DNA of 64,000 nt, from contig OZ252053.1 of the NCBI GenBank assembly GCA_965247965.1, forward strand, positions 5,828,001 through 5,892,000, read 5' to 3'. The stretch is from UBA7328 sp965247965 (GTDB lineage: Bacteria; Bacteroidota; Bacteroidia; Chitinophagales; Saprospiraceae). The notes beneath the pieces are model-generated. The model was not told the DNA's origin, searched no databases, and saw only the letters and a list, made by a program, of their open reading frames with translations. Shown piece by piece: positions 41,908-51,018 of this stretch (position 1 is the stretch's first letter; the number at the start of each line of letters is the position of its first letter). A program made the translations under genes and the position numbers.

Positions 41908-42907
41908 ATTTTTGAGCAAAAACTTAAGGGTAGGGCTCATAGGCGCCGTAATGGGCATCGCAGAAGCAATACCCGGTGTATCGGGTGGGACCATTGCCTT
42001 TGTTTTCAAGATTTACAGAGAACTCTTAGAAACGATCAAATCATTTACTCCGTCGAGCATCGGCCTGGTATTCAGAGGAAAATTGGTTGAATTCTTCAAA
42101 AGGGTCAATGGGACTTTTTTGCTGTTCCTGGGCGTGGGCATGGTGTTGGGTATTGTGATCGGAGTCTTTGCGATCAGCTTTCTTATCGAAAATGAGAAGG
42201 AGGCGCTTTGGGCGTTCTTTTTTGGATTAGTCTTGGCGTCATCCGTATATCTCGCTAAGGACATCAAATGGCGATGGTGGTTGTTTGTTCTGTTTTTGAT
42301 TGGCGGGCTTCTTTCGTATTTGATTTTGTTGATTACCCCCACGGCCGGGAGCGATAATCCTCTTTTTATATTTTTCTGTGGATTGCTGGCCGTTTCGGCA
42401 TTGATGCTTCCCGGTTTGTCCGGAAGTTTTATTCTCTTATTGTTGGGAATGTATACGAAGGTCATCGGCAGTCTTAAGAATTTAATCAGTAGTCCAGGGA
42501 TAGGTGAAGACCTTCGGATAATGGTATTATTTGCGTGTGGTTGCCTTGTAGGGTTGATTACTTTTTCCCGTGTACTTTCTTACACTTTCAAGAGATATTT
42601 TGAACCCACGATGGCTATAATGATAGGAATTCTTGTGGGAAGTCTGAGTAAATTGTGGCCGTGGAAAATTCCTGTTCTCGTATTGGACAAGATTTCGGGA
42701 GAAATAATATCGCTTGACAATACGTCTGATTTTGACTTTGACAATCTAAAGATTGTAAAGGAGATCAATGCATTGCCCGGAGCATATGTAGATATCAGCG
42801 ATCCAAAAGTATTTATTGTTATTATTTCGTTCCTACTTGGCCTCGGTCTGATCGCATCTATTTACCTTTACGAGAAGAGCACTACTGAGAATGTTGTGTC
42901 GCCATAG
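41897..42907 (+). CDS. popT: DUF368 polyprenyl-phosphate transporter (PopT family)
   Basis: A 336-residue inner-membrane protein with about nine segments. The GAVMGIAEAIPGVSGGTIAF motif and its second-half counterpart LMLPGLSGSFILLLLGMYTK are the duplicated re-entrant P-G-x-S-G signatures of DUF368. Family members have been shown to recycle undecaprenyl phosphate across the membrane. It is the last gene of the gldA operon and is followed by a strong terminator. Cell-wall lipid recycling and the absence of uppP near truB may be related, but no link is shown. Confidence 0.82.
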   Translation: MKNRFLSKNLRVGLIGAVMGIAEAIPGVSGGTIAFVFKIYRELLETIKSFTPSSIGLVFRGKLVEFFKRVNGTFLLFLGVGMVLGIVIGVFAISFLIENEKEALWAFFFGLVLASSVYLAKDIKWRWWLFVLFLIGGLLSYLILLITPTAGSDNPLFIFFCGLLAVSALMLPGLSGSFILLLLGMYTKVIGSLKNLISSPGIGEDLRIMVLFACGCLVGLITFSRVLSYTFKRYFEPTMAIMIGILVGSLSKLWPWKIPVLVLDKISGEIISLDNTSDFDFDNLKIVKEINALPGAYVDISDPKVFIVIISFLLGLGLIASIYLYEKSTTENVVSP

Positions 42908-43011
42908 AATTGATTATGAAGAAGGAAATGATTACCATTAACTCGTTTTGTAGAAATGATAACATCTCTTTCGCCCCCATTATAAAATGGCTCCATTTTT
43001 CAAAGAGAAAC

Positions 43012-43039
43012 AGGACGGCTCATCAGTCGTCCTTTTTTG
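43012..43039 (+). terminator. Rho-independent terminator of the gldA-popT operon
   Basis: AGGACGGCT and AGTCGTCCT pair with one G-U, loop CATC, followed by a run of six or more T. It lies 105 bp after the popT stop. Confidence 0.85.
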
Positions 43040-43084
43040 TGGTTTAAAGTTATGTCGTTTTGACGAATTCATTCAGCACTTCGA

Positions 43085-43250
43085 CTAGTGCTCAGTCAAG
43101 ACAAATATTAGAACTACTTGCTTGTTCTTTTTCGCCTGCTCATCGTTGCGAAAAGCCTTGCGTAGTCTTACTATGCGCAGTTTTTGCGCCTTGATCAGAC
43201 AAAAAATAACGTCGCATTTAATTCCAAAATTCATCTTGACTGAGCACTAG
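43085..43250. mobile_element. MITE copy B (166 bp)
   Basis: Ends CTAGTGCTCAGTCAAGA (43085) and TCTTGACTGAGCACTAG (to 43250) are exact inverted repeats and match MITE copy A with one base change. The two interiors share only a short TCTGATCAAGGCG block, so the copies are divergent members of one family. It lies in a gene-free spacer. Confidence 0.8.
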
Positions 43251-43777
43251 CCTTTGTCAATAATGATAAAATAATTAGGCTAATTTCCATTTTGAAGTGC
43301 TAGATGTAAAAGATACGCTAGAGCGAGGTAGATGTGATGCGTGTAGAAAGCCTGTCAACTTGAGCGACCAATGAACGGCATTGCACAACTAGTCCTTTAT
43401 AACGGTTATTACCCACCACATCAAAATGAGAATTAGCAAATAATTAAGATTCGGCGATTGAAATCGCCGCTACAATTATCATATAACATTTATATTTAAT
43501 ATATTTGCGATGTCTTAATCAATAGTTCGTGAAGGATTTCGGCCAAATTCGAAGTGTTAACAGCAGTATCTTAAATTCAATATTTTCTATAACGCTGATT
43601 ATCAAGTATTTATGGCCTGCTTATTTGGCAATCCTATTAAAATGCAAGTTTTGGTATCAGACGATACTTTAGTTTTAATAATTTATCCATAATTCTAAGA
43701 TTGAGTATCAACGAGTTATGAAATATTTCCTTCACGGACTATTGTTAATTGAATTTCATAAGTTAACTTCCTATACC
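43251..43777. other. Gene-free spacer with a REP-like palindrome
   Basis: No convincing gene. CGGCGATTGAAATCGCCG (43452-43469) is a palindrome of a kind dispersed in Bacteroidota. On the minus strand between about 43290 and 43400 a frame reads LTGFLHASHLPRSSV-like sequence, which I cannot assign. The right end must hold the promoter of the TPR-PD40-SPOR gene, but no clear -33/-7 pair could be fixed. Confidence 0.45.
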
Positions 43778-45871
43778 ATGAGACATCGACTATTGATCAA
43801 TGCTGGTATCCTATTATCTTTTCTCGTCTTTGCTCATATTTCCAATGCTCAGAAAGACATAAGAAGGGCCGATAAACAACTTGAGCTCAAGGCGTACGAA
43901 CTGGCAATAAAGAACTACAAAGCTTACCTCGAACAAAATCCCGACAACTCTTACGCCCAGGTAAAGCTGGCCGAGGCCTATCGAAGAACAAATAGCCTGA
44001 TGAAGGCCGTTTTTTGGTATGAGAAGGCATTCAGTCACAACGATGATCTTGATCTCGAACATCAGCTCAACTATGCCCACAGTTTGAAAAAATTGGGTTT
44101 GTACGAGAAAGCGAAGATGTGGTATAGGAACTATTTGGAAGAAGATGAAACCGTCGCTCTGACGCATCTGAGCGGCTGTGACGCGGCAATTGAATTGCTG
44201 AAAGAAGAAGACCGATATGCGATAGAGCCATTTGACGGAAACTCTGAAAATTCTGATTTCGGGTTTAGCCTCTTCGGTGAGAATGTAGTGTTTGCTTCTT
44301 TTCGAAAAGACGTGAAGCGCAATGATGAAAAGCGAAACCTTAGCTATATACAAAACATTGGGAATCAGCTATTTATAACTCCTCACATAGATAGAATTGT
44401 GGCAACTGACCTTCGATTTCTAAGACCTGAACTGAAGGAAATCTATTGGCTGGGACCTATCACTTACTCAGAAGATCTCAAAACTCTTGCTTATACAAAA
44501 AACAATTTTTCAGATGGAGCTATTCAGGTAGATTCTGAGGAACCCGATTTGAGCATATATTTGGCAAGCCCGAAGAACAATGGAGATTTTTCAGGAGAAT
44601 ATCCATTCCCTTACAATCAAGTGGAATTTTCTTATGCCTTTCCCAATTTAGCCTTTAATGGCTCTGCTTTGTACTTTTCGTCTAACCGTCCCGGTGGCCT
44701 TGGTGGGTTTGACATTTACGTGAGTTATTTAAAAGAAAAAGAATGGTCAAAACCAGAAAATCTGGGGCCTGCAATTAATACGGCTGCTAATGAAATCACT
44801 CCATTTTACAAGGGAGATAAAATCTATTTTTCTTCCGACGCTCCCAAGGGATTAGGTGGTTATGACGTCTACGGCGCCTCGGTTAGTGAGGGCAAATGGA
44901 GTAAGGCCTACAATATGGGAAAAGGCATCAATTCTCCGGCGGATGATTACTACTTGATCGAAGCGGACGACGAAATCTATTATTTCACATCAAGTCGATT
45001 GGGCGGCAAAGGAAAGGATGATATTTACAAAGCATTTGAAAAATCAGCACAAGATATAACAGAAGAATCCATTAGTCCGGAGGCAGTCCAACTTGATGCA
45101 CTTGCTGCGGCAAAAGAAGAAATTCGAACGCAACTATCAACCGAAAAGAATATAGGGCAAGCAGAGCAGGTAGCGGTTTCACAGTCCGAAGAAGTCGTGT
45201 TCGCAAAGGCCGGATATAAGGAAAATTACCTTCTGGACAACAAAGAAGATTTCAAACTGTACGACCACTTCGAACTCGAATTAAGAGGGGCAAAGAAAGC
45301 CGGCACTACGGACATCGTAGATCCGACAGTGACAAAGTATTTTATACAGCTTGCATCGCTTTCTCGATCCAAAGGCAATGTCGATGATTTTGACAATTTG
45401 AGTTCATTTGGGAAAATATATCGCTTTTACATGTCTTCATCCACAAAGATCCGTCTGGGATCATTCGACTCTAAAATTGACGCGGATATGGCCCTTGCCA
45501 AAGTCAGAAGAGCGGGCTATACCGATGCGTTTATTACTTCTGCAGTATTGGCTGATGCGAATTATGAATTGCTGGCCGAGGGCGAAGCGATTGACTTATT
45601 CACAGAGGACGATTTGGTTGGGGCGCCTGAGTATAAGGTTCGCTTGGCTTCTTATTCCGACCCTCTTTGGTTTGACACCAAAGAATTGCAATATCTCGAT
45701 GGTGAATTGGAGCAGTGGACTAAAGGGTATTGGACTATATTCATTCTATCCGGATTTCAGGATCTGGAACGAGCCGAAGCAGCAAGAATTAAGGCGGTAA
45801 ATAGAGGATTTAAAGAGGCAGAAGTCGTCGTGGACGATCGTGGGATATTGAAGCGAGTGAATAGGAACTGA
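43778..45871 (+). CDS. TPR-PD40-SPOR envelope protein
   Basis: About 697 residues from ATG 43778, where MRHRLLINAGILLSFLVFAH forms a signal peptide; an earlier in-frame ATG (43718) would bury it. Domain order: three TPR repeats (about 30-145), PD40/WD40-like propeller blades with GSALYFSSNRPGGLGGFDIY and KIYFSSDAPKGLGGYDVYGA (about 170-425), a Glu-rich linker, then a SPOR domain or domains (about 530-690: FIQLASLSRSKGNVDDF, KIRLGSFDSKIDADMALAKV). TPR-PD40 with a peptidoglycan-binding tail is the plan of the T9SS protein PorE, whose tail is OmpA. SPOR binds denuded glycan at division sites, so this may be a septal or T9SS-linked scaffold. Role inferred. Confidence 0.75.
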   Translation: MRHRLLINAGILLSFLVFAHISNAQKDIRRADKQLELKAYELAIKNYKAYLEQNPDNSYAQVKLAEAYRRTNSLMKAVFWYEKAFSHNDDLDLEHQLNYAHSLKKLGLYEKAKMWYRNYLEEDETVALTHLSGCDAAIELLKEEDRYAIEPFDGNSENSDFGFSLFGENVVFASFRKDVKRNDEKRNLSYIQNIGNQLFITPHIDRIVATDLRFLRPELKEIYWLGPITYSEDLKTLAYTKNNFSDGAIQVDSEEPDLSIYLASPKNNGDFSGEYPFPYNQVEFSYAFPNLAFNGSALYFSSNRPGGLGGFDIYVSYLKEKEWSKPENLGPAINTAANEITPFYKGDKIYFSSDAPKGLGGYDVYGASVSEGKWSKAYNMGKGINSPADDYYLIEADDEIYYFTSSRLGGKGKDDIYKAFEKSAQDITEESISPEAVQLDALAAAKEEIRTQLSTEKNIGQAEQVAVSQSEEVVFAKAGYKENYLLDNKEDFKLYDHFELELRGAKKAGTTDIVDPTVTKYFIQLASLSRSKGNVDDFDNLSSFGKIYRFYMSSSTKIRLGSFDSKIDADMALAKVRRAGYTDAFITSAVLADANYELLAEGEAIDLFTEDDLVGAPEYKVRLASYSDPLWFDTKELQYLDGELEQWTKGYWTIFILSGFQDLERAEAARIKAVNRGFKEAEVVVDDRGILKRVNRN

Positions 45872-45909
45872 CTCGTAGTTGAGGAATAAAGTCCTTGAAT
45901 GTCTTAAAA

Positions 45910-45940
45910 GTTGCTGGTTGCTGGTTGTTCGTTGCTGGTT
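45910..45940. repeat. Heptanucleotide repeat GTTGCTG
   Basis: Three perfect GTTGCTG units and one variant (GTTGTTC), plus GTT, about 40 bp after the TPR-PD40-SPOR stop. Same unit length and gene-distal position as the CCGTCTA repeat at 24453. Confidence 0.85.
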
Positions 45941-46043
45941 TTCCCTAACGAACAACTATCAACGGTTTAAATAAATGGTCAAGTATTTAGTTCCTGATGC
46001 ACTAGATGACACTTTTTTTGCAAAAAGAAGTCACCTTATGTAG

Positions 46044-46646
46044 TTAATGCATTCTAGAGCCTTTAGGAGCTATTCTCCTCATAATACGCGCTTCATTGAT
46101 AAGATACTCATTCCATCTTTTTAGAGCCTTTTCTCTACCGGAATACAATTTTGCTAGTGTTAAAAACACTTTGTAATGTTCGGCCTCAGAGACCATAAAT
46201 TCGTGGTAGAAGTCTCTTAGCGATTCTTCGGCTATGTGCAAAGATAATAGCCGGAATCTTTCGCAGCTTCTTGCCTCGATCAATGCACTGGTCAATAGTT
46301 TTTCCAATAATCTATTTTCTTCACTTCCGTCTTTTCTCTGGAATTTTAAAAGCTCATTTACGTATTCATCCTTGCGCGGTTTCCCAAGGGATAGTCCTCT
46401 TTTTTTCAATTCGACCAGTACCATTCTAAAGTGACTCCATTCTTCGCTCACAATGGGGGCCAATCGATCGACAAGTTCCACTCGATCTGAATATTGCAAA
46501 ATCAGGGAGATGCACATGGAGGCTGCCTTTTGCTCGCAATAGGCGTGATCGGTAAGTACTTCTTCTAGCTTTTTTGAAGCGAGATCGACCCACCTTGGAT
46601 CTGTGGGAAGCATCAAACCCATCTTGGTTTTTTTGTCCTTTATCAC
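46044..46646 (-). CDS. miaE: tRNA-(ms2io6A37) hydroxylase
   Basis: A 200-residue ferritin-like di-iron enzyme. It hydroxylates the isopentenyl group of ms2i6A at tRNA position 37. Ligand-bearing helices include VLTDHAYCEQKAASM, APIVSEEWSHFRMVLVEL (E-x2-H), LIEARSCERFRLLSLHI and FMVSEAEHYKVFLTLA (E-x2-H). An internal start at MGLMLPTDPRWVDLAS is also plausible. Its start overlaps the stop of the upstream gene by 4 bp (ATGA), so the two are cotranscribed. Confidence 0.9.
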   Translation of the reverse strand: MIKDKKTKMGLMLPTDPRWVDLASKKLEEVLTDHAYCEQKAASMCISLILQYSDRVELVDRLAPIVSEEWSHFRMVLVELKKRGLSLGKPRKDEYVNELLKFQRKDGSEENRLLEKLLTSALIEARSCERFRLLSLHIAEESLRDFYHEFMVSEAEHYKVFLTLAKLYSGREKALKRWNEYLINEARIMRRIAPKGSRMH

Positions 46647-47212
46647 AACAAGCCCAATTTATTCATGCAGGCCAATTGATTCATTATAGCATCGATCTCA
46701 TACACTTCGTATTCTTCGTATCCGCTGCTCCATTCAATGCCTACTTTGTCGATCTCGTATTTTCTCAGTTTTTTGATTTGACTCTTATCGAGTTCGTAAC
46801 TCAACGCATATATAGTATGATTCTGTTGGTCATTCGACTCGCCGCTGCTTCCTTTGATGCATTTCAGGACGACTTGACTGGCATTGATGAGTTTTAGGCT
46901 CATTACATTTTCCGCACTTATAACGCCGTAGTTTTCTCGGGCCACACTGGAAGAAAGTTTTATGTTCACATTAAGGTGAAGCACACCATTGTTTTTCGAC
47001 AATTGACAATAGGCATTAATGAAATTGTTGTATTTATAAAATGACTTAAGTTCCGGATGTGTAAAGGAAAAAAAATACTGCGGGGCCAGGTCGACTCTTT
47101 TCGAACCGGTATTGATGATTTCTCTTTCGTAGGAGACCTCGCATGGTATTTTTGATGTATGCATTTCTCCTGTGAAAAATAGAGTTGCGATGATTAGAAT
47201 GAAATAATTCAT
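46643..47212 (-). CDS. Hypothetical secreted protein upstream of miaE
   Basis: A 189-residue protein that I do not recognise. MNYFILIIATLFFTGEMHTS looks like a signal peptide. The rest has beta-rich stretches (NAYCQLSKNNGVLHLNVNIK, HTIYALSYELDKSQIKKLRK) and no membrane segment or known motif. It overlaps miaE by 4 bp; no functional link with tRNA modification is known. Confidence 0.6.
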   Translation of the reverse strand: MNYFILIIATLFFTGEMHTSKIPCEVSYEREIINTGSKRVDLAPQYFFSFTHPELKSFYKYNNFINAYCQLSKNNGVLHLNVNIKLSSSVARENYGVISAENVMSLKLINASQVVLKCIKGSSGESNDQQNHTIYALSYELDKSQIKKLRKYEIDKVGIEWSSGYEEYEVYEIDAIMNQLACMNKLGLL

Positions 47213-47456
47213 GGTAATGAATTCGGTGACATATCTACAAACACCTAAAGTTACTTCATATTATAACTACTTTAATATATCTCAGTGTTTAAAATTCATT
47301 TCGCCTAGCGGTGCCTATGTCATGGGCATCAGGTTATGGAAACTTTTCAGTTTCTTCCTGTTGCAATTCGTCCAAATAGATTTATTGGCGACATTGAAAA
47401 TCATTCCTTAGTAAAGATTTACATTTGATTTTGATTTTGAACTTTATAGAGGCACT

Positions 47457-48281
47457 ATGATCATCGCGGCGTCAATTCTGGATTTCTCAATTTTCGGAAT
47501 AAGAATTCTGGATGTTGTTGATTTATTGATCGTTGCCTACCTGTTCTACGTAATTTACAAGCTTTTGAGGGGAACGATCGCCTTTAATATCTTTGTCGGT
47601 GTAGTTCTGTTTTATGCCATTAGCATAGCTGTTGATTACCTCGATATGAGATTGCTCAGGATTGTTCTGGGCCCCTTTGTAGTGTCAGGTGTTTTAATTC
47701 TGATAATCATATTTCAGCCGGAGGTCAGGCAATTTTTATTATTGTTTGGAAATAATACCCTTAAAGGACGTTCTGCATTCCTGGATAGGCTTCTCGGAAT
47801 TACCGGGACAGAGTTGAAAAGTTCAGAAGCGAAACAAGTAGAGGAATTGCATTACGCGCTGAATTATCTGTCTAGAAAAAAAATCGGAGCTTTGATAGTC
47901 ATTTCCGAAAATCCGTCTATTCCCATTTGGAATAATACGGGTACGTCCGTTGATTCAGTTGTGAATGGCCGATTACTGATAAGTATTTTTCAAAAAGAAT
48001 CTCCACTCCATGACGGGGCGGTGGTTATATCAAATGGAAGAATTTTTAAATCCGAAGTCATTCTACCGGTATCCGAAAAAATGGATTTACCCGAAGGAAT
48101 AGGACTAAGGCACAGAGCAGCGGTAGGCATCAGCGAAAGAACAGACAGCGCAGTTTTCATGGTTTCAGAGGAAAGTGGCGAAATATCCTATGCTTTCGGA
48201 GGTAAATTGGTCAATAATATCGACAGCGTGAAATTGAAAAAATATCTTACCAAACACTTCCAAACCAAAAATAGAACGTAG
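47457..48281 (+). CDS. cdaA: Diadenylate cyclase CdaA
   Basis: A 274-residue membrane enzyme that condenses two ATP into cyclic di-AMP, controlling K+ and osmotic balance. Three membrane helices (about 16-90) precede the DAC domain with the catalytic DGA (186-188) and the ATP-binding GLRHRAA (216-222). The K+ channel at 9348-9998 lacks an obvious c-di-AMP-binding domain. The stop is followed directly by the M20 peptidase ATG with no gap. Confidence 0.93.
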   Translation: MIIAASILDFSIFGIRILDVVDLLIVAYLFYVIYKLLRGTIAFNIFVGVVLFYAISIAVDYLDMRLLRIVLGPFVVSGVLILIIIFQPEVRQFLLLFGNNTLKGRSAFLDRLLGITGTELKSSEAKQVEELHYALNYLSRKKIGALIVISENPSIPIWNNTGTSVDSVVNGRLLISIFQKESPLHDGAVVISNGRIFKSEVILPVSEKMDLPEGIGLRHRAAVGISERTDSAVFMVSEESGEISYAFGGKLVNNIDSVKLKKYLTKHFQTKNRT

Positions 48282-49667
48282 ATGAAGTGCTTAAATCTCA
48301 TAGAGAAGAATAAGGAACTTTATTTGAATCAGCTTCTGGAATTGCTCCACATTCCGTCTGTTAGTGCAGATCCTGTATATAAAAAAGATGTTCTCAAAAC
48401 GGCAGAGTGGCTGCAAAATCACATGACCGGGATAGGCCTTGCCAGCGCTGAAATATTTCCGACGAAAGGACATCCCATTGTCTATGGAGAAAAACTGATC
48501 GGAAACAACCGACCGACCGTACTCGTCTATGGCCACTACGACGTGCAGCCTCCAGATCCATTGGATTTGTGGGAAAGTCCTCCGTTTGAGCCTGTCATCA
48601 AGGAGACCCATATGCATCCAGACGGTGCTATTTTCGCTCGAGGCTCTTGTGATGACAAAGGACAGCTATTCATGCACCTAAAGGCGCTTGAGGCGATGAT
48701 GGCATACGGAGAATTAAATTGTAATGTAAAGGTGCTTCTCGAAGGAGAAGAAGAAGTCGGTTCGGATAACCTGGAGGACTATTTGGAAATGAACAAGGAA
48801 ATGCTTTCGTGTGATGTAGTTCTTGTTTCTGATACTTCTATAATAGCCAATGACCAACCTTCTATTACTGTAGGACTACGAGGGCTCAGCTATGTTCAGG
48901 TACAAGTCACTGGGCCGAATAGGGATTTACACTCGGGAGTATATGGCGGGGGAGTGGCCAATCCGATTAATGTGCTTTGTGAAATGATCGCTTCCTTGAA
49001 GGACCAAAATAATCGAATCACCATTCCTGGTTTTTATAATGACGTACTGGAACTTGGTGCCGCAGAGAGAGAGGCCATTCAAAAAATTCCTTTTTCAATC
49101 TTGCAATACGAAAAGGATTTGGATATCGATGAAGTAGAAGGAGAAGCCGGTTTTAATGTAATAGAGCGCACCACTGCACGTCCCACATTGGATGTGAATG
49201 GCATTTGGGGCGGGTACACAGGCGAAGGAGCCAAGACAGTTCTGCCGTCGAAGGCTTTTGCCAAAATCAGTATGAGATTAGTCCCCGATCAGAAAAACGA
49301 TAAGATCACAGAATTATTCAGACAACATTTTGAAAAAATTGCTCCTAAATCTGTCAAAGTGAAAGTGAGTCCATTTCACGGAGGACTACCCGCCTTGACA
49401 CCTACGAATACCCCGGAATACCGAGCCGCGGCCAAAGCAATGACGAAAACATTTGGGAAAAAACCATTACCGGTCAGAGGAGGGGGAAGCATCCCGATTG
49501 TATCGCTCTTTGAAAACATTCTAGGTGTGAAGACCGTTTTGATGGGTTTTGGATTGGATAGTGACGACATTCACTCACCGAATGAACATTTTGGTTTGTT
49601 TAATTTTTACAAGGGAATAGAGACGATTCCTTGGTTTTATAAATATTATTCGGAAATGAGGTCATGA
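48282..49667 (+). CDS. M20-family dipeptidase
   Basis: A 461-residue metallopeptidase of the M20 (CNDP/PepV-like) type that hydrolyses dipeptides in the cytoplasm. Metal-site motifs: VYGHYDVQPPDP (His, Asp), FARGSCDDKGQLFMHLKALE (bridging Asp), LLEGEEEVGS (catalytic Glu pair), VVLVSDTS and DIHSPNEHF near the end. A dimerisation domain lies in the middle (RDLHSGVYGGGVANPINVL). It begins immediately at the cdaA stop. Confidence 0.92.
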   Translation: MKCLNLIEKNKELYLNQLLELLHIPSVSADPVYKKDVLKTAEWLQNHMTGIGLASAEIFPTKGHPIVYGEKLIGNNRPTVLVYGHYDVQPPDPLDLWESPPFEPVIKETHMHPDGAIFARGSCDDKGQLFMHLKALEAMMAYGELNCNVKVLLEGEEEVGSDNLEDYLEMNKEMLSCDVVLVSDTSIIANDQPSITVGLRGLSYVQVQVTGPNRDLHSGVYGGGVANPINVLCEMIASLKDQNNRITIPGFYNDVLELGAAEREAIQKIPFSILQYEKDLDIDEVEGEAGFNVIERTTARPTLDVNGIWGGYTGEGAKTVLPSKAFAKISMRLVPDQKNDKITELFRQHFEKIAPKSVKVKVSPFHGGLPALTPTNTPEYRAAAKAMTKTFGKKPLPVRGGGSIPIVSLFENILGVKTVLMGFGLDSDDIHSPNEHFGLFNFYKGIETIPWFYKYYSEMRS

Positions 49668-49699
49668 TTGTGGTGATTAGTATATAAACCGACGTCAAC

Positions 49700-50377
49700 A
49701 TGCATTTCGATATAATCTCCGTCATTCCTGAATTACTGGAAAGTCCTTTCAACCATTCCATTTTAAAGAGGGCAATTGACAACAATTTGATTTCAATAGC
49801 TATTCACGATCTGCGGAAATACGGCTTGGGAAAGCACAAGCAAATAGATGATTATCAATATGGTGGCGGTGCCGGAATGGTACTTATGGCCGAACCATTG
49901 GATCGCTGCATTACCAAATTAAAATCAAAACGAGAATACGAAGAGGTCATTTTTCTGACCCCTGACGGAGAGAAGCTGAATCAGCAAAAGGCCAATAAAT
50001 TATCTTTACTGAATAATTTGCTTTTGATATGTGGTCATTATAAAGGAATTGATGAGCGCATACGCGAAGAATATGTAACTCTTGAAACATCCATTGGTGA
50101 TTATGTTTTGTCGGGTGGTGAATTGGCTGCTGCGGTACTTGTCGACGCCATAGGCCGGCTGATTCCAGGTGTACTAAATGATGAACAATCCGCACTTACC
50201 GATTCTTTCCAGGATGACCTATTGGCACCACCCGTCTATACGCGTCCTGCGGAATTCAAAGGCAAGAAAGTACCTGAAATTTTGCGCTCCGGTCATGACC
50301 AAAAAATTGCGGAGTGGAGATACGAGCAGGCACTGAAGCGCACTAACGAACGTCGACCTGATCTTCTAGAGGAGTAG
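49700..50377 (+). CDS. trmD: tRNA (guanine37-N1)-methyltransferase
   Basis: A 225-residue SPOUT methyltransferase that forms m1G37 and prevents +1 frameshifting. Landmarks: MHFDIISVIPELLESPFNHS, HDLRKYGLGKHKQIDDYQYG GGAGM, LICGHYKGIDERIREEYV, SIGDYVLSGGELAAAVLVDA and LLAPPVYTRPAEFKGKKVPE. Essential in most bacteria. The frame is intact. Confidence 0.95.
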   Translation: MHFDIISVIPELLESPFNHSILKRAIDNNLISIAIHDLRKYGLGKHKQIDDYQYGGGAGMVLMAEPLDRCITKLKSKREYEEVIFLTPDGEKLNQQKANKLSLLNNLLLICGHYKGIDERIREEYVTLETSIGDYVLSGGELAAAVLVDAIGRLIPGVLNDEQSALTDSFQDDLLAPPVYTRPAEFKGKKVPEILRSGHDQKIAEWRYEQALKRTNERRPDLLEE

Positions 50378-50469
50378 GCGATATTACGTTGGATTCTTTA
50401 TGACAATTTTCCCTAATATGATTTAAAATCACGTTATTTGGGTTTTCCAAAAATTAGTGTTACTAAATT

Positions 50470-50946
50470 ATGACCAATAGATATAGCGAACCGCAGGCGT
50501 TGAATGAGGTCGCAGAATTTCACAATATTTACGATCTACCTATAACAGATGAGCCGAATGTTCCGTCAAGAGAGCGGTGCACCTTAAGAGTAAACCTTAT
50601 ACAGGAGGAATTGAATGAACTAAAAGAGGCCATAGAGCAAAAAGACATTGTAGAAGTTGCGGATGCCTTGTGCGATCTTCAGTACGTCTTGTCCGGAGCG
50701 ATTCTCGAATTTGGTTTAGCTGATAAGTTTAGCGATTTGTTTGATGAAGTGCACAGGTCGAATATGAGCAAGGTGTGCAAATCTGTTGATGAGGCCGACG
50801 TTACACAAGAACTATACGCCCGCGAAAAGGACACATCCTCGTATGTGCGAGAGAGGAATGGAGAATACCTCGTCTTCAGGGAGGAGGACGGCAAGGTTTT
50901 GAAATCGGTTAATTATTCACCTGCTGATCTGGCTCAATACTTATAG
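50470..50946 (+). CDS. MazG-like NTP pyrophosphohydrolase
   Basis: A 158-residue all-alpha NTP-PPase (PRA-PH / MazG fold). The EELNELKEAIEQKDIVEVAD ALCDLQYV block supplies the EExxE and ExxD Mg2+-binding motifs. Such enzymes hydrolyse (d)NTP or phosphoribosyl-ATP to the monophosphate; here the hisI/hisE context is absent, so a house-cleaning role is more likely. The C-terminal 40 residues extend beyond the core domain. Confidence 0.8.
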   Translation: MTNRYSEPQALNEVAEFHNIYDLPITDEPNVPSRERCTLRVNLIQEELNELKEAIEQKDIVEVADALCDLQYVLSGAILEFGLADKFSDLFDEVHRSNMSKVCKSVDEADVTQELYAREKDTSSYVRERNGEYLVFREEDGKVLKSVNYSPADLAQYL

Positions 50947-50963
50947 CCTCATTATTCAAAGAT

Positions 50964-50995
50964 TAAAAAGAATGGTTATTCAGCTGTTCTTTTTA
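50964..50995. terminator. Bidirectional terminator between convergent genes
   Basis: TAAAAAGAA pairs with TTCTTTTTA around a 14-base loop. A-tract on one side and T-tract on the other serve both the plus-strand pyrophosphohydrolase gene and the minus-strand LEA-like gene. Confidence 0.75.
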
Positions 50996-51018
50996 GATTG
51001 TCGCGTATAACTCATAAT

